A stretch of 64,000 nt of DNA from Zoogloea sp. (GCF_030157465.1 NZ_JAOAUU010000147.1:33942-97941), one strand, 5' to 3'; counted from the first letter of the stretch, positions 1 to 6,808 are shown. The notes: a model not told the origin generated them from the sequence alone. Numbers and translations: made by a program.

Positions 1-100
1 GTACCTCGGCAAACCTGCGGGCGACGACATCATGGCGGCCCACGCCCAGGGCTACACCAGCGCCCAGCTCGACGCGATCATCGCCTACCTGAAGCAGTAA
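1..100 (+). CDS. C-terminal end of a small cytochrome c, probably FCSD cytochrome subunit (partial)
   Basis: An open frame enters from the left edge and ends at TAA 98-100. It encodes 32 residues ending in AYLKQ, with a helix of the type that closes class I c-type cytochromes (DAIIAYLKQ). The heme CXXCH motif would lie outside the window. The stop is 15 bp before fccB. Cytochrome and flavoprotein subunits of flavocytochrome c sulfide dehydrogenase are normally encoded in this order, so I infer this is the periplasmic heme subunit that accepts electrons from FccB. It could instead be an unrelated monoheme cytochrome c. Confidence 0.6.
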   Translation, partial: YLGKPAGDDIMAAHAQGYTSAQLDAIIAYLKQ

Positions 101-115
101 GACCGGAGACCCGAC

Positions 116-1531
116 ATGAAATCCGACAACAACAACACCCTCAAATCCCGTCGCCGCCTCATGCTGCTCGCCACCGCTGCGCTGGGCGCCGGGCTGGTGC
201 CGTCGCTGGGCCGCCTGGCCTTTGCCGATTCCGACGGAGACGATGACGACAACCATTACGAAGAAAGCGCCAACACCAGCTTTACGCTGGCCAACACCGG
301 CCTCAACGCGAAAATCGTGGTGGTCGGCGGCGGCATGGCCGGCGCCACCCTGGCCAAGTACCTGCGCCTGTGGGGCGGCAGCGGCGTGGCGGTCACGCTG
401 GTCGAGCCCAATGCCAGCTACACCTCGAACATCATGAGCAACCTGGTGTTAAGCGGCAGCCGGTCGCTCTCCACCCTTGGCTACAGCTATGGCAGCCTGG
501 CCGCCAAGTTCGGGGTGACGGTGAAGCAGGCCTTTGTCACCGGTATCGACAAGACCGCCAAAGCCGTGCTGCTGTCCGATGGCACCCGTTTGGCCTACGA
601 CCGGCTGGTGCTCGCGCCGGGCGTTGAGTTCATGAACGCCTACGGCCTCACCCAAGGCGACTACGCCGGCACCACGCCCCACGCCTGGCAGGCCGGGCCG
701 CAAACCGCCGAGCTGGCTCGCCAGCTGGCCGGCATGAGCAACGGCACCTTCGTGATGACGATTCCGAAGGCCCCTTACCGTTGCCCGCCCGGCCCCTACG
801 AGCGCGCCTGTATCGTGGCCGACTATCTCAAAACCTACCGGGGCGCCGCGTCGAAGGTGATCGTGCTTGACGAAAACGCCAGCATCCAGGCCGAAAGGGA
901 AACCTTCACCACGGCGTTTGGCGTCACCCACGCGGGCGTCGTCCAGTACGAAGCCGGCGTCACGGGCATTGCGATCGACCCGGTGACAAAGGTCGTCAGC
1001 TACCTCGACGCCGTGGGCACGCCCCGTACGATCAACGCCCAGGTGGTCAATCCCATCCCGCCGCACCGCGCCACGGGCAGCAGCGCCGGTGGCTGGCTTG
1101 CCGGTGCAGAGCTCAACAACAGCGCCGATGGCCGCTGGTGCGTGGTTGATGTGCTGAGCTACGAATCCACCGCCGTGCCCGGCATCCACGTGATTGGCGA
1201 CGCGGCCAGCTGCGGCTTGCCCAAGGCCGGCCATGTGGCCAACCAGGAGGCCAAGATCTGCGCCGACGCCATTGTTCGCCTGCTGGCCGGCCAGCAGCCC
1301 GATCCGGCACCGGTGGCCAACTCGGCCTGCTATTCGCCGATCACCGCTTCGACTGCTTCGTGGCTGACGGCGGTCTATCAGTACGACGCCGTGAACCGCA
1401 AGATGGTGGTGGCCGCCAACGGTGGCAATCCGCTGGGCGCTGTACCCACGGCATCGGCAACGGTGAGCAACAAGAACTACAAAAACATGAGCACGTGGTT
1501 CAACACCCTGATGGGCGACAGCTTCGCCTGA
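116..1531 (+). CDS. fccB: Flavocytochrome c sulfide dehydrogenase, flavoprotein subunit
   Basis: 471 residues. FccB oxidises sulfide in the periplasm to sulfur or polysulfide and passes electrons to a cytochrome c partner. The N-terminus has a twin-arginine signal (SRRRLML, residues 11-17) and a hydrophobic stretch ending near residue 37. The FAD-binding Rossmann motif VVVGGGMAGA spans residues 68-77. The motif RCPPGPYER (Cys223) and the C-terminal ACYSP (Cys405) are candidates for the redox-active disulfide of this family; their 182-residue spacing is close to that known for Allochromatium FccB. A late IHVIGDA motif contacts FAD. An acidic run (DSDGDDDD) follows the signal. The gene lies 15 bp after a cytochrome c gene and is closed by a strong terminator. 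Other sulfide-quinone-reductase-like flavoproteins are less likely because of the Tat signal and the CPPGPYER motif. Confidence 0.88.
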   Translation: MKSDNNNTLKSRRRLMLLATAALGAGLVPSLGRLAFADSDGDDDDNHYEESANTSFTLANTGLNAKIVVVGGGMAGATLAKYLRLWGGSGVAVTLVEPNASYTSNIMSNLVLSGSRSLSTLGYSYGSLAAKFGVTVKQAFVTGIDKTAKAVLLSDGTRLAYDRLVLAPGVEFMNAYGLTQGDYAGTTPHAWQAGPQTAELARQLAGMSNGTFVMTIPKAPYRCPPGPYERACIVADYLKTYRGAASKVIVLDENASIQAERETFTTAFGVTHAGVVQYEAGVTGIAIDPVTKVVSYLDAVGTPRTINAQVVNPIPPHRATGSSAGGWLAGAELNNSADGRWCVVDVLSYESTAVPGIHVIGDAASCGLPKAGHVANQEAKICADAIVRLLAGQQPDPAPVANSACYSPITASTASWLTAVYQYDAVNRKMVVAANGGNPLGAVPTASATVSNKNYKNMSTWFNTLMGDSFA

Positions 1532-1575
1532 GCCAGGCCCGCCCGTTGCCGGGTACGCCGCCGTCCGTGCCCGCG

Positions 1576-1608
1576 AAAAAGCCACGCCCAGATCGGGCGT
1601 GGCTTTTT
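1576..1608 (+). terminator. Rho-independent terminator after fccB
   Basis: Perfect inverted repeat: AAAAAGCCACGCCC (1576-1589), 5-nt loop, and its complement (1595-1608) ending in a T-run. The 14-bp stem has a GC core and runs of A and T at its ends, so it could terminate in both directions. It begins 44 bp after the fccB stop. Confidence 0.9.
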
Positions 1609-1699
1609 CGCTTTGGCCGTGGATGCGCAGAAAATGGGTTCGTTCACCCTTGTCTGTGGAATCTTTGCGTCGGTTTCAGGTGCGTTGTTGCGCCTTTGC

Positions 1700-1725
1700 G
1701 GGGGCTGGATGTGGGGGCTGGATGT
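1700..1725. repeat. 13-bp direct tandem repeat (two copies)
   Basis: GGGGGCTGGATGT occurs twice with no spacer (1700-1712, 1713-1725), and GGGGG starts again at 1726 as the first bases of the adjoining REP-like palindrome. It looks like replication slippage at the edge of the repeat element. Confidence 0.85.
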
Positions 1726-1792
1726 GGGGGCGACTTCAGTCGCCCATCGGTGGTTGATCAACGCAAAGGCGGGCGACTGAAGTCGCCCCTAC
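1726..1792. repeat. Inverted pair of REP-like palindromes
   Basis: GGGCGACTTCAGTCGCCC at 1728-1745 is itself near-palindromic. Its reverse complement recurs at 1771-1788, extended by CTAC to 1792. The two copies face each other across 25 bp, the layout of a bacterial interspersed mosaic element. Similar REP units starting GTAGGGGCGACTTCAGTCGC occur between genes in many proteobacteria and are mobilised by RAYT transposases. No RAYT gene is present in this window. Confidence 0.7.
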
Positions 1793-1833
1793 AGGATGCG
1801 CATCGCAGGGGTGATGCATTTCGCTGACAGAGC

Positions 1834-1864
1834 AAAAAAATAGCCGCAGATCGCTCTGCGGCTA
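1834..1864 (-). terminator. Rho-independent terminator of the encapsulin operon
   Basis: On the minus strand TAGCCGCAGA (1864-1855), a 4-nt loop, and TCTGCGGCTA (1850-1841) form a perfect 10-bp stem followed by seven T (1840-1834). It lies about 70 bp beyond the cysteine desulfurase stop and is the only good terminator before fccB. Confidence 0.9.
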
Positions 1865-1936
1865 AAGGTGTTGCTGCCAGATTCCGGGCCCGGCTTGTGC
1901 TGGAGCGCAAGCCGGGTTAATCGATTGCCCTGCTGC

Positions 1937-3823
1937 TCAGCGGCCGATGCGCCCCTTGCCGCGGGCGAGCCGGTGCAGCACTGCGACGAGGGTGTCGACC
2001 TCTTCGCAGGTGTTGTAGAAGGCCAGCGAGGGCCGCACCGTGGCTTCCTGCCCGAAACGTCGCAGGATGGGCTGGGCGCAGTGGTGGCCGGAGCGCACCG
2101 CGATGCCTTCTTCGTTGAGCGCTTTGCCCACCTCTTCGGGCCGGTAGCCGTCGAGGACGAAGGACAGCACGCTGGCCTTGTCCCGGGCGGTGCCGATCAG
2201 CTTGAGGCCGGGCACGGTGAGGAGGCCGCGCGTGGCATACACCAGCAGGTCGTGCTCGTAGCGGGCGATGTTCTCCATGCCGATGCGCTCCACGTAGTCG
2301 AGCGCCGCGCCAAGGCCTAGCGCATCCGCGATGTTGCCGGTGCCGGCTTCAAAGCGGGTGGGCGCGCCGTGGTAAACGGTTTTCTCGAAGGTGACGTCGG
2401 CGATCATGTTGCCGCCGCCCTGCCACGGGGGCATGTCTTCGAGGATGTGCCGCTTGCCGTACACCACGCCGATACCCGTCGGGCCGAAGATCTTGTGGCC
2501 CGAGAAGACGAAGAAGTCGGCGTCGATGTCCTGCACATTCACCCGCATGTGCGATACCGACTGGGCGCCATCCACCACCGCCACGGCGCCGGCCCGGTGG
2601 GCCAGGTCAACGATTTCCTTTACCGGCACCACGGTGCCGAGGGCATTGGAAACCTGCGTCACCGAGACGATTTTGGTGCGATCAGAGAGCAGTTTGCGGT
2701 ACTCGTCGAGTCGCACCTGGCCGGTGTCGTCCACCGGGATCACCTTGAGCTTTGCGCCCTTGGCGGCGGCGAGCTGCTGCCAGGGAACGATGTTGGCGTG
2801 GTGCTCCAGGTTGGACACGATGATCTCGTCGCCTTCGCCCACGTTCTGCCAGCCCCACGTCTTGGCGATCAGGTTTATGCCTTCGGTGGTGCCGCGCACG
2901 AAGATGATCTCCTCGCTGGATGCCGCACCCAGGAAGCGGGCAACCTTGTTGCGCGCGCCCTCGTAGGCGTCCGTTGCGCGGGCGGCGAGTTCGTGGGCGG
3001 CCCGGTGGATGTTGGAGTTTTCGTGCTGGTAGAAGTAAGCCAGCCGGTCGATCACTGCCTGAGGCTTGTGGGTGGTGGCGGCGTTGTCGAACCAGATCAG
3101 CTGCCGGCCATTCACCCGCTCCTGCAGGATCGGGAAATCGCGCCGTACGGCGTGCACGTCGAAGGCCGGATGGGCTGCGCTGGGCGTGGCGGGCAGGTCT
3201 GCTTCCGGCTTCGGCACGTTGTGTGTGTCGAGGAAGTAATACGGGCTCGCTGCGCTGCTGCCGGGCACGGAGGCCGTGCGCCGCTCGCCGGCCAGTTCGG
3301 CCAGGATGCTGTGGAGTTCCGCTTCGCCGGGAAGGCCGAAGGATTGCGCGGCAGTGCGGTTCTCGGCCCGCGGTGCGGCATGTGCCGCCTGCTGCGGTGC
3401 GGACTGGAAGGCGCCGGCTTCACCCAGGAAGTAATAGGGTGTCGACGGTGCCAGCGGCGGTGGCGATACCGGCGGGCTGAAGGTGGGCAGCGCGGCTGCG
3501 TAGGCCTCGGGCACGCCGAGGGCCGGCGCACCGGGCCGGCCGGCCGCGCTGGCGTGGTCGATCGGCACGGATTCTGCCCGCACGGGCGCTACCGGCGCGG
3601 CGGCGGTCAGGGTCGGGCCGACGTTGCCGGGCGGAATGATTTCCGGCGCCGGGGCGCGCGGGGCATTCGGCAGCGACAGCGCGGATGCGCCGCCGAAGCC
3701 GGTCGGCAGCGCGGCGAAGAATTCACCCGCGAGCCGTGCCAGCGTCACCTCGTCCGGCAAGCCGGCAGGAACTGCGCCGGCCAGGCCGGCGAGCCCCTCA
3801 CTTGTAGGTGTCGGGATAGTCAT
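1937..3823 (-). CDS. Encapsulin cargo: SufS-type cysteine desulfurase with disordered N-terminal domain
   Basis: 628 residues, about 220 longer than ordinary SufS/CsdA. Residues 1 to ~220 are rich in Ala, Pro, Gly and Ser, with no fold visible except a short helix-like DEVTLARLAGEFF segment (24-36). This part carries two copies of PYYFL (129-133 and 194-198). The catalytic domain (~221-628) has the PLP-stacking His in NLEHHANIVPW, Asp418 in VVDGAQS, the PLP lysine Lys444 in SGHKIFGP and the sulfur-accepting Cys582 in RSGHHCAQP, so it should release persulfide from cysteine. Long disordered N-termini of this kind target the desulfurase into family 2A encapsulin shells; the adjacent upstream gene is such a shell. 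I chose ATG 3823, which overlaps the shell gene by 26 bp, over an ATG at 3865 because the latter adds residues that only mirror the shell gene's own end. Confidence 0.92.
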   Translation of the reverse strand: MTIPTPTSEGLAGLAGAVPAGLPDEVTLARLAGEFFAALPTGFGGASALSLPNAPRAPAPEIIPPGNVGPTLTAAAPVAPVRAESVPIDHASAAGRPGAPALGVPEAYAAALPTFSPPVSPPPLAPSTPYYFLGEAGAFQSAPQQAAHAAPRAENRTAAQSFGLPGEAELHSILAELAGERRTASVPGSSAASPYYFLDTHNVPKPEADLPATPSAAHPAFDVHAVRRDFPILQERVNGRQLIWFDNAATTHKPQAVIDRLAYFYQHENSNIHRAAHELAARATDAYEGARNKVARFLGAASSEEIIFVRGTTEGINLIAKTWGWQNVGEGDEIIVSNLEHHANIVPWQQLAAAKGAKLKVIPVDDTGQVRLDEYRKLLSDRTKIVSVTQVSNALGTVVPVKEIVDLAHRAGAVAVVDGAQSVSHMRVNVQDIDADFFVFSGHKIFGPTGIGVVYGKRHILEDMPPWQGGGNMIADVTFEKTVYHGAPTRFEAGTGNIADALGLGAALDYVERIGMENIARYEHDLLVYATRGLLTVPGLKLIGTARDKASVLSFVLDGYRPEEVGKALNEEGIAVRSGHHCAQPILRRFGQEATVRPSLAFYNTCEEVDTLVAVLHRLARGKGRIGR

Positions 3824-4727
3824 GGTACTTGCCGATCTCCACATCATCGAGGACAGCCAGTGCATCGTCGGTCAGCACGGCCAGCGAGCAATACAGGGAA
3901 ATCAGGTAGGACGAGATGGCGTTGCGGTTGATGCCCATGAAACGCACGGACAGGCCCGGGGTCTGCTCGCCGGCAAGGCCCGGCTGGAACAGGCCGACCA
4001 CGCCCTGACGCTTTTCGCCGGTGCGCAGCAGGATGATCTTGGTTTTGCCGTCTTCAACCGGAACCTTGTCCGACGGGATCAGCGGGATGCCGCGCCAGGT
4101 GAGGAACTGGGCGCCGAACAGGCTGACGGTGGGGGGCGGCACGCCGCGGCGGGTGCATTCACGGCCAAAGGCGGCGATGGCCAGCGGGTGGGTCAGGAAG
4201 AAGCCGGGTTCCTTCCAGACCTTGGTGATCAGGTCGTCGAGGTCGTCCGGGGTCGGGGCGCCGGTCAGGGTGGAAATGCGCTGCTCATCGGTGACATTGG
4301 CCAGAAGGCCGTAGTCGGGGTTGTTGATGAGTTCGGATTCCTGGCGTTCCTTGATCGTCTCGACGGTGAGGCGCAGTTGCTCCTTGATCTGGTCGTGGGG
4401 GCTGCTGTACAGATCGGAGACGCGGGTGTGCACGTCGAGGATGGTGGTGACGGCGTTGAGGAAGTACTCGCGGGGGGCTTCGTCGTAGTCGACGAAGGTT
4501 TGCGGCAGTTCGGACTCGTCGCGCTGGGAGCAGGCAACACGCACATCGCGGGGGTTCTTGACCTTGTTGAGGCGGTAGATACCGGCTTCGACCGGCAACC
4601 ATTGCAGCAGGTGCACCAGCCAGCGCGGCGAGATGGTGGACAGCTGGGGAACGGTTTTGGTGGCATTGGCCAGTTGCCGCGCGGCGTTATCGCCAAGGGC
4701 TGTGGGGACGTCGTGGTGATCGGACAT
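3798..4727 (-). CDS. Family 2A encapsulin shell protein (SrpI-like)
   Basis: 309 residues, the size of SrpI of Synechococcus, the founding family 2A encapsulin. These proteins have the HK97 phage-capsid fold and assemble into a protein shell in the cytoplasm that encloses a cysteine desulfurase. Visible family features are the N-terminal arm (about 1-40), RWLVHLLQWLPVEAGIYRLNK, and a conserved C-terminal part with GLSVRFMGINRNAISSYL. No flanking phage head, portal or protease genes are present, which argues against a prophage capsid. The ribosome-binding site AAGGAG (4740-4735) is 7 bp before the ATG. The cargo desulfurase follows with a 26-bp overlap, which suggests coupled translation. A 97-bp gap to the upstream XRE gene contains an A/T-rich stretch and a half-operator, so an internal promoter is possible. 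Confidence 0.93.
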   Translation of the reverse strand: MSDHHDVPTALGDNAARQLANATKTVPQLSTISPRWLVHLLQWLPVEAGIYRLNKVKNPRDVRVACSQRDESELPQTFVDYDEAPREYFLNAVTTILDVHTRVSDLYSSPHDQIKEQLRLTVETIKERQESELINNPDYGLLANVTDEQRISTLTGAPTPDDLDDLITKVWKEPGFFLTHPLAIAAFGRECTRRGVPPPTVSLFGAQFLTWRGIPLIPSDKVPVEDGKTKIILLRTGEKRQGVVGLFQPGLAGEQTPGLSVRFMGINRNAISSYLISLYCSLAVLTDDALAVLDDVEIGKYHDYPDTYK

Positions 4728-4756
4728 GGATGGGCTCCTTATTCCTGCAGGTGGAA

Positions 4757-4766
4757 AGCTTATGAA
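4757..4766. promoter_or_regulatory. Half-site of the operon palindrome before the encapsulin gene
   Basis: AGCTTATGAA lies 30 bp upstream of the shell gene start. It is identical to ten bases of one arm of the perfect inverted repeat at 6720-6745 that precedes the whole operon. Around it is the most A/T-rich DNA of the gap (GCTTATGAAAAAATCAG), fitting an internal promoter under the same regulator. The match is seen directly; regulation is inferred. Confidence 0.5.
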
Positions 4767-4823
4767 AAAATCAGATAAAGAATTCTGGTTGTGCGGTGCA
4801 TCAACTTCAACCGGCTATAGCCG

Positions 4824-5066
4824 TCAACTGCGTGCCTGGCCGGTGCTGGCGGATTCAAAACGGGCGACCAGCGCCGAGGGTTGCAGGCCGAGGGCCGCGG
4901 CGAGCTTGGTCAGCGTGGCCAGCGAGGGCATGGCCCGGCCGCGCTCGAGATCGCCGATATAGCTGCGGTTGAGATCGGCGTGCTCGGCGAGGCGCTCCTG
5001 CGACCAGCCCCGTTCTTCGCGAACCTGGCGTACGGCGTTGCCGAAGCTGCGCGAAAGCTCAGTCAT
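4824..5066 (-). CDS. Small XRE-family HTH transcriptional regulator
   Basis: 80 residues, almost entirely one Cro/C1-type helix-turn-helix (about 8-65): VRQVREERGWSQERLAEHADLNRSYIGDLERG, followed by PSLATLTKLAAALGLQPSAL. There is no ligand-binding or cupin domain, unlike SutR-type sulfur regulators. The ATG at 5066 overlaps the serine acetyltransferase stop by 8 bp, so the two are probably co-translated. A longer frame beginning at 5282 runs inside the acetyltransferase gene and was rejected. Its place inside the encapsulin cluster suggests it controls the cluster, possibly through the palindrome at 6720-6745 and the half-site at 4757-4766. This is inference. Confidence 0.85.
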   Translation of the reverse strand: MTELSRSFGNAVRQVREERGWSQERLAEHADLNRSYIGDLERGRAMPSLATLTKLAAALGLQPSALVARFESASTGQARS

Positions 5067-6072
5067 CGATAGGCTCTCCGCTGGCGGGTGCCTGCTGCCG
5101 GGTGGTGGCCTGGGTAACCTGGCTGCCGGGCGGGACGCTGTGGGTGAGCCACACGTTGCCGCCGATGCTGGAGCCGCGGCCGATGGTGATGCGGCCGAGA
5201 ATGGTGGCGCCGGCATAGACCACCACGTCGTCCTCGACAATGGGGTGGCGGGCGAGGCCTTTTTCGAGGCTGCCGTCGGCACCCACCGGAAAGCGTTTGG
5301 CGCCGAGGGTGACGGCCTGGTAGAGGCGCACGCGGCGCCCGATCACCGCGGTTTCGCCAATCACGACGCCGGTGCCGTGGTCGATGAAGAAGCTCTCGCC
5401 GATGTCGGCGCCCGGATGGATGTCGATGCCGGTGGCCGAATGGGCCAGCTCCGAAACGATGCGGGCGATGAGCGGCACGCCGAGGCGATACAGCTGGTGG
5501 GCCAGGCGGTGATGGATGACGGCCAGGATGCCGGGGTAGCACAGCACCACTTCGTCCACGCTGCCGGCGGCCGGGTCGCCGTGGTAGGCGGCTTCGACAT
5601 CGCTGTCGAGCAGCTCGCGGATGCGCGGCAGGGCGGCGGCAAAATCACGCACGATGCGCTCGGAGGCCACGTGGCTGGCATCGATGTCGGGGTGACCGTG
5701 GCGCAGCTGGTAGTCGAGCTCCAGCGCCACCTGCTCACGCAGGCCGTTGAGGGCGGCGTCGAGGGTGTGGCCGACGTAGAAATCCTCGTTTTCCTGGCGC
5801 AGGTCGGCCGGGCCGAGGCGCATCGGAAAGAGCGCGCCGCGCAGGCCGTCGACGACGACGCGCAGGGCTTCGCGGGAGGGCAGCTCGCGGCCGCCGTATT
5901 CGCGCTGGCGCTGCTGGGCGTGGCGCCAGCGTTCGCGCACGGCGCGCAGCCCGGTGACGACGCTGTCCAGATCCCACGAGTTGCGCGCGGGCGCTTGCGA
6001 GTGCAGCGGGGCGACCTTGGCCGGGCGGGTGCCGGTGGTGGCGTCGGAGTGGTTTCGGCTGGCCTGGAGCAT
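5059..6072 (-). CDS. cysE: Serine O-acetyltransferase (SAT, EpsC/SrpH-like)
   Basis: 337 residues. SAT makes O-acetylserine, the carbon skeleton for cysteine. Residues ~30-200 form the helical N-terminal domain. From about 205 the left-handed beta-helix of hexapeptide repeats begins, with GIDIHPGADIGESFFIDHGTG carrying the catalytic Asp231-His232 pair, then GVVIGETAVIG and LYQAVTLGAK. The tail (SSIGGNVWLTHSVPPGSQV) contributes to acetyl-CoA binding. Genes of this type travel with family 2A encapsulins and rhodaneses, so it supplies the cysteine that the encapsulated desulfurase consumes, or recaptures sulfide when sulfur is released. I chose ATG 6072, 4 bp after the rhodanese stop, over ATG 6144, which would overlap the rhodanese gene heavily. 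Confidence 0.9.
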   Translation of the reverse strand: MLQASRNHSDATTGTRPAKVAPLHSQAPARNSWDLDSVVTGLRAVRERWRHAQQRQREYGGRELPSREALRVVVDGLRGALFPMRLGPADLRQENEDFYVGHTLDAALNGLREQVALELDYQLRHGHPDIDASHVASERIVRDFAAALPRIRELLDSDVEAAYHGDPAAGSVDEVVLCYPGILAVIHHRLAHQLYRLGVPLIARIVSELAHSATGIDIHPGADIGESFFIDHGTGVVIGETAVIGRRVRLYQAVTLGAKRFPVGADGSLEKGLARHPIVEDDVVVYAGATILGRITIGRGSSIGGNVWLTHSVPPGSQVTQATTRQQAPASGEPIDD

Positions 6073-6076
6073 GGTT

Positions 6077-6595
6077 TCAGTCCTGGATCCAGGGCAGGGC
6101 GTGGTAGCGCCAGCCGCCCAGGCTGCCCCGCCGGGTGTCGGCATCCAGATCGCCCTCGAAGCCTTCGAGAATGTTGAAGGCGTTGGCGAAGCCGGCCTTG
6201 CTTGCGGCTTCTGCGGCGGCCGCCGAGCGCTTGCCGCTGCGGCACAGGAAGAGCACCACGGCGTCTTTCCTGACCTTGGCTTCGAGTTCCTTCACGAAGC
6301 GCGGGTTGCGCGTCATGGCGGTGCCGGTCATCCAGGCCACGTGCAGGGTGTCGGGCACGTGGCCGACAAACTTGCGCTCTTCGTTGGTGCGTACGTCGAC
6401 CAGCACGGCATAGCCGGCACTGGCCAGCTCCCAGGCTTCGGTCGGGCTTACGCCACCGGCGAAGGGAAGGCCTTCGGCGCGGGCGCGTTCGCGGGCTGTT
6501 GCAAGCAGGGTGTCCAGCTCATCGGGCTGGCTGGTGGCGTTCTGGGCACTCAGGTGCTGGTTCGAGGCGAGGTCGCTGTGCTGGGTGTCGAGCAT
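6077..6595 (-). CDS. Rhodanese-domain protein of the encapsulin cluster
   Basis: 172 residues, cytoplasmic (no signal peptide). An N-terminal segment of ~45 polar residues is followed by one rhodanese domain: VSPTEAWELA, LVDVRTNEERKFVGHVP, then the active-site loop CRSGKRS with Cys118. The family moves sulfane sulfur between donors such as thiosulfate or persulfides and thiol acceptors. The N-terminal insert before the domain and the insert NPRFVKELEAKV between the substrate and active-site motifs are usual for rhodaneses found next to family 2A encapsulins. It is the first gene of the cluster, with GGAGA about 8 bp before its ATG. Confidence 0.88.
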   Translation of the reverse strand: MLDTQHSDLASNQHLSAQNATSQPDELDTLLATARERARAEGLPFAGGVSPTEAWELASAGYAVLVDVRTNEERKFVGHVPDTLHVAWMTGTAMTRNPRFVKELEAKVRKDAVVLFLCRSGKRSAAAAEAASKAGFANAFNILEGFEGDLDADTRRGSLGGWRYHALPWIQD

Positions 6596-6683
6596 GGTGG
6601 GTCTCCACTGGCGGTTTGCTGTTGGACGTTTGACTGCACGTCCTGTCCGGGTGGAGACACATTAGCGGGCTGCTGTGCGTGCG

Positions 6684-6698
6684 CGAACCAAGAAGAAT
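6684..6698 (-). promoter_or_regulatory. Sulfur-island motif, copy 1 (rhodanese/encapsulin promoter)
   Basis: CGAACCAAGAAGAAT (plus strand) matches 14 of 15 bases of CGAACCAAGAAAAAT at 8655-8669 before the sulfate-binding protein gene. Read on the minus strand both give TTCTTGGTTCG, with TTGGTT able to act as a weak -35 element. Such an arrangement fits an activator-dependent promoter, with CysB as the obvious candidate for sulfur genes. It lies about 90-100 bp before the rhodanese start. Confidence 0.5.
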
Positions 6699-6719
6699 GT
6701 GAATGGATTTCACCGCTTG

Positions 6720-6745
6720 ATTCATAAGCTATGCAGCTTATGAAT
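6720..6745. promoter_or_regulatory. Perfect 11-bp inverted repeat upstream of the encapsulin operon
   Basis: ATTCATAAGCT (6720-6730), 4-nt spacer ATGC, and the exact complement (6735-6745). It stands alone in non-coding DNA about 125 bp before the rhodanese start and 22 bp upstream (minus strand) of the shared TTCTTGGTTCG motif. Its symmetry and size fit the operator of a dimeric HTH protein; the small XRE protein of the same operon is the nearest candidate. It lacks a T-run after it, so a terminator is unlikely. Confidence 0.6.
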
Positions 6746-6774
6746 TGGCGTGGCGGGGCTGATTGGCCGCCATA

Positions 6775-6808
6775 AAACACGAAAGCGAAGCCGGCTGGCT
6801 TCGCTTTC
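6775..6808 (-). terminator. Terminator after the RBBP9-like hydrolase gene
   Basis: GAAAGCGAAGCC (6781-6792), GGCT loop, GGCTTCGCTTTC (6797-6808): a perfect 12-bp stem. On the minus strand it is followed by GTGTTTTA (6780-6773), a short T-rich stretch. It separates the sulfate-binding protein/hydrolase unit from the encapsulin operon. Confidence 0.75.

Larger units (their letters stand above)
1532..1936. other. 405-bp intergenic region between convergent fccB and the encapsulin operon
   Basis: No protein-coding gene is convincing here. The region holds the fccB terminator (1576-1608), a 13-bp tandem duplication (1700-1725), an inverted pair of REP-like palindromes (1726-1745 and 1771-1792), the terminator of the minus-strand operon (1834-1864), and a further hairpin with a 9-bp stem (CCCGGCTTG at 1889-1897 pairing with 1908-1916) just after the cysteine desulfurase stop. 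Between 1609 and 1699 I see nothing recognisable. Confidence 0.8.

Noticed and set aside
2369..3931. Long plus-strand frame opposite the cysteine desulfurase
   Set aside because: It mirrors codon positions of a well-supported gene in GC-rich DNA and has no recognisable motif.
3798..4727. Prophage capsid interpretation of the encapsulin gene
   Set aside because: No portal, terminase, protease or tail genes; neighbours are sulfur genes, and the sequence reads like SrpI.
6519..6662. Possible 47-codon cysteine-containing leader peptide (MCLHPDRTC...) before the rhodanese
   Set aside because: Tempting as a cysteine-sensing upstream frame, but there is no ribosome-binding site and it overlaps the rhodanese start by 77 bp. 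Kept only as a curiosity.
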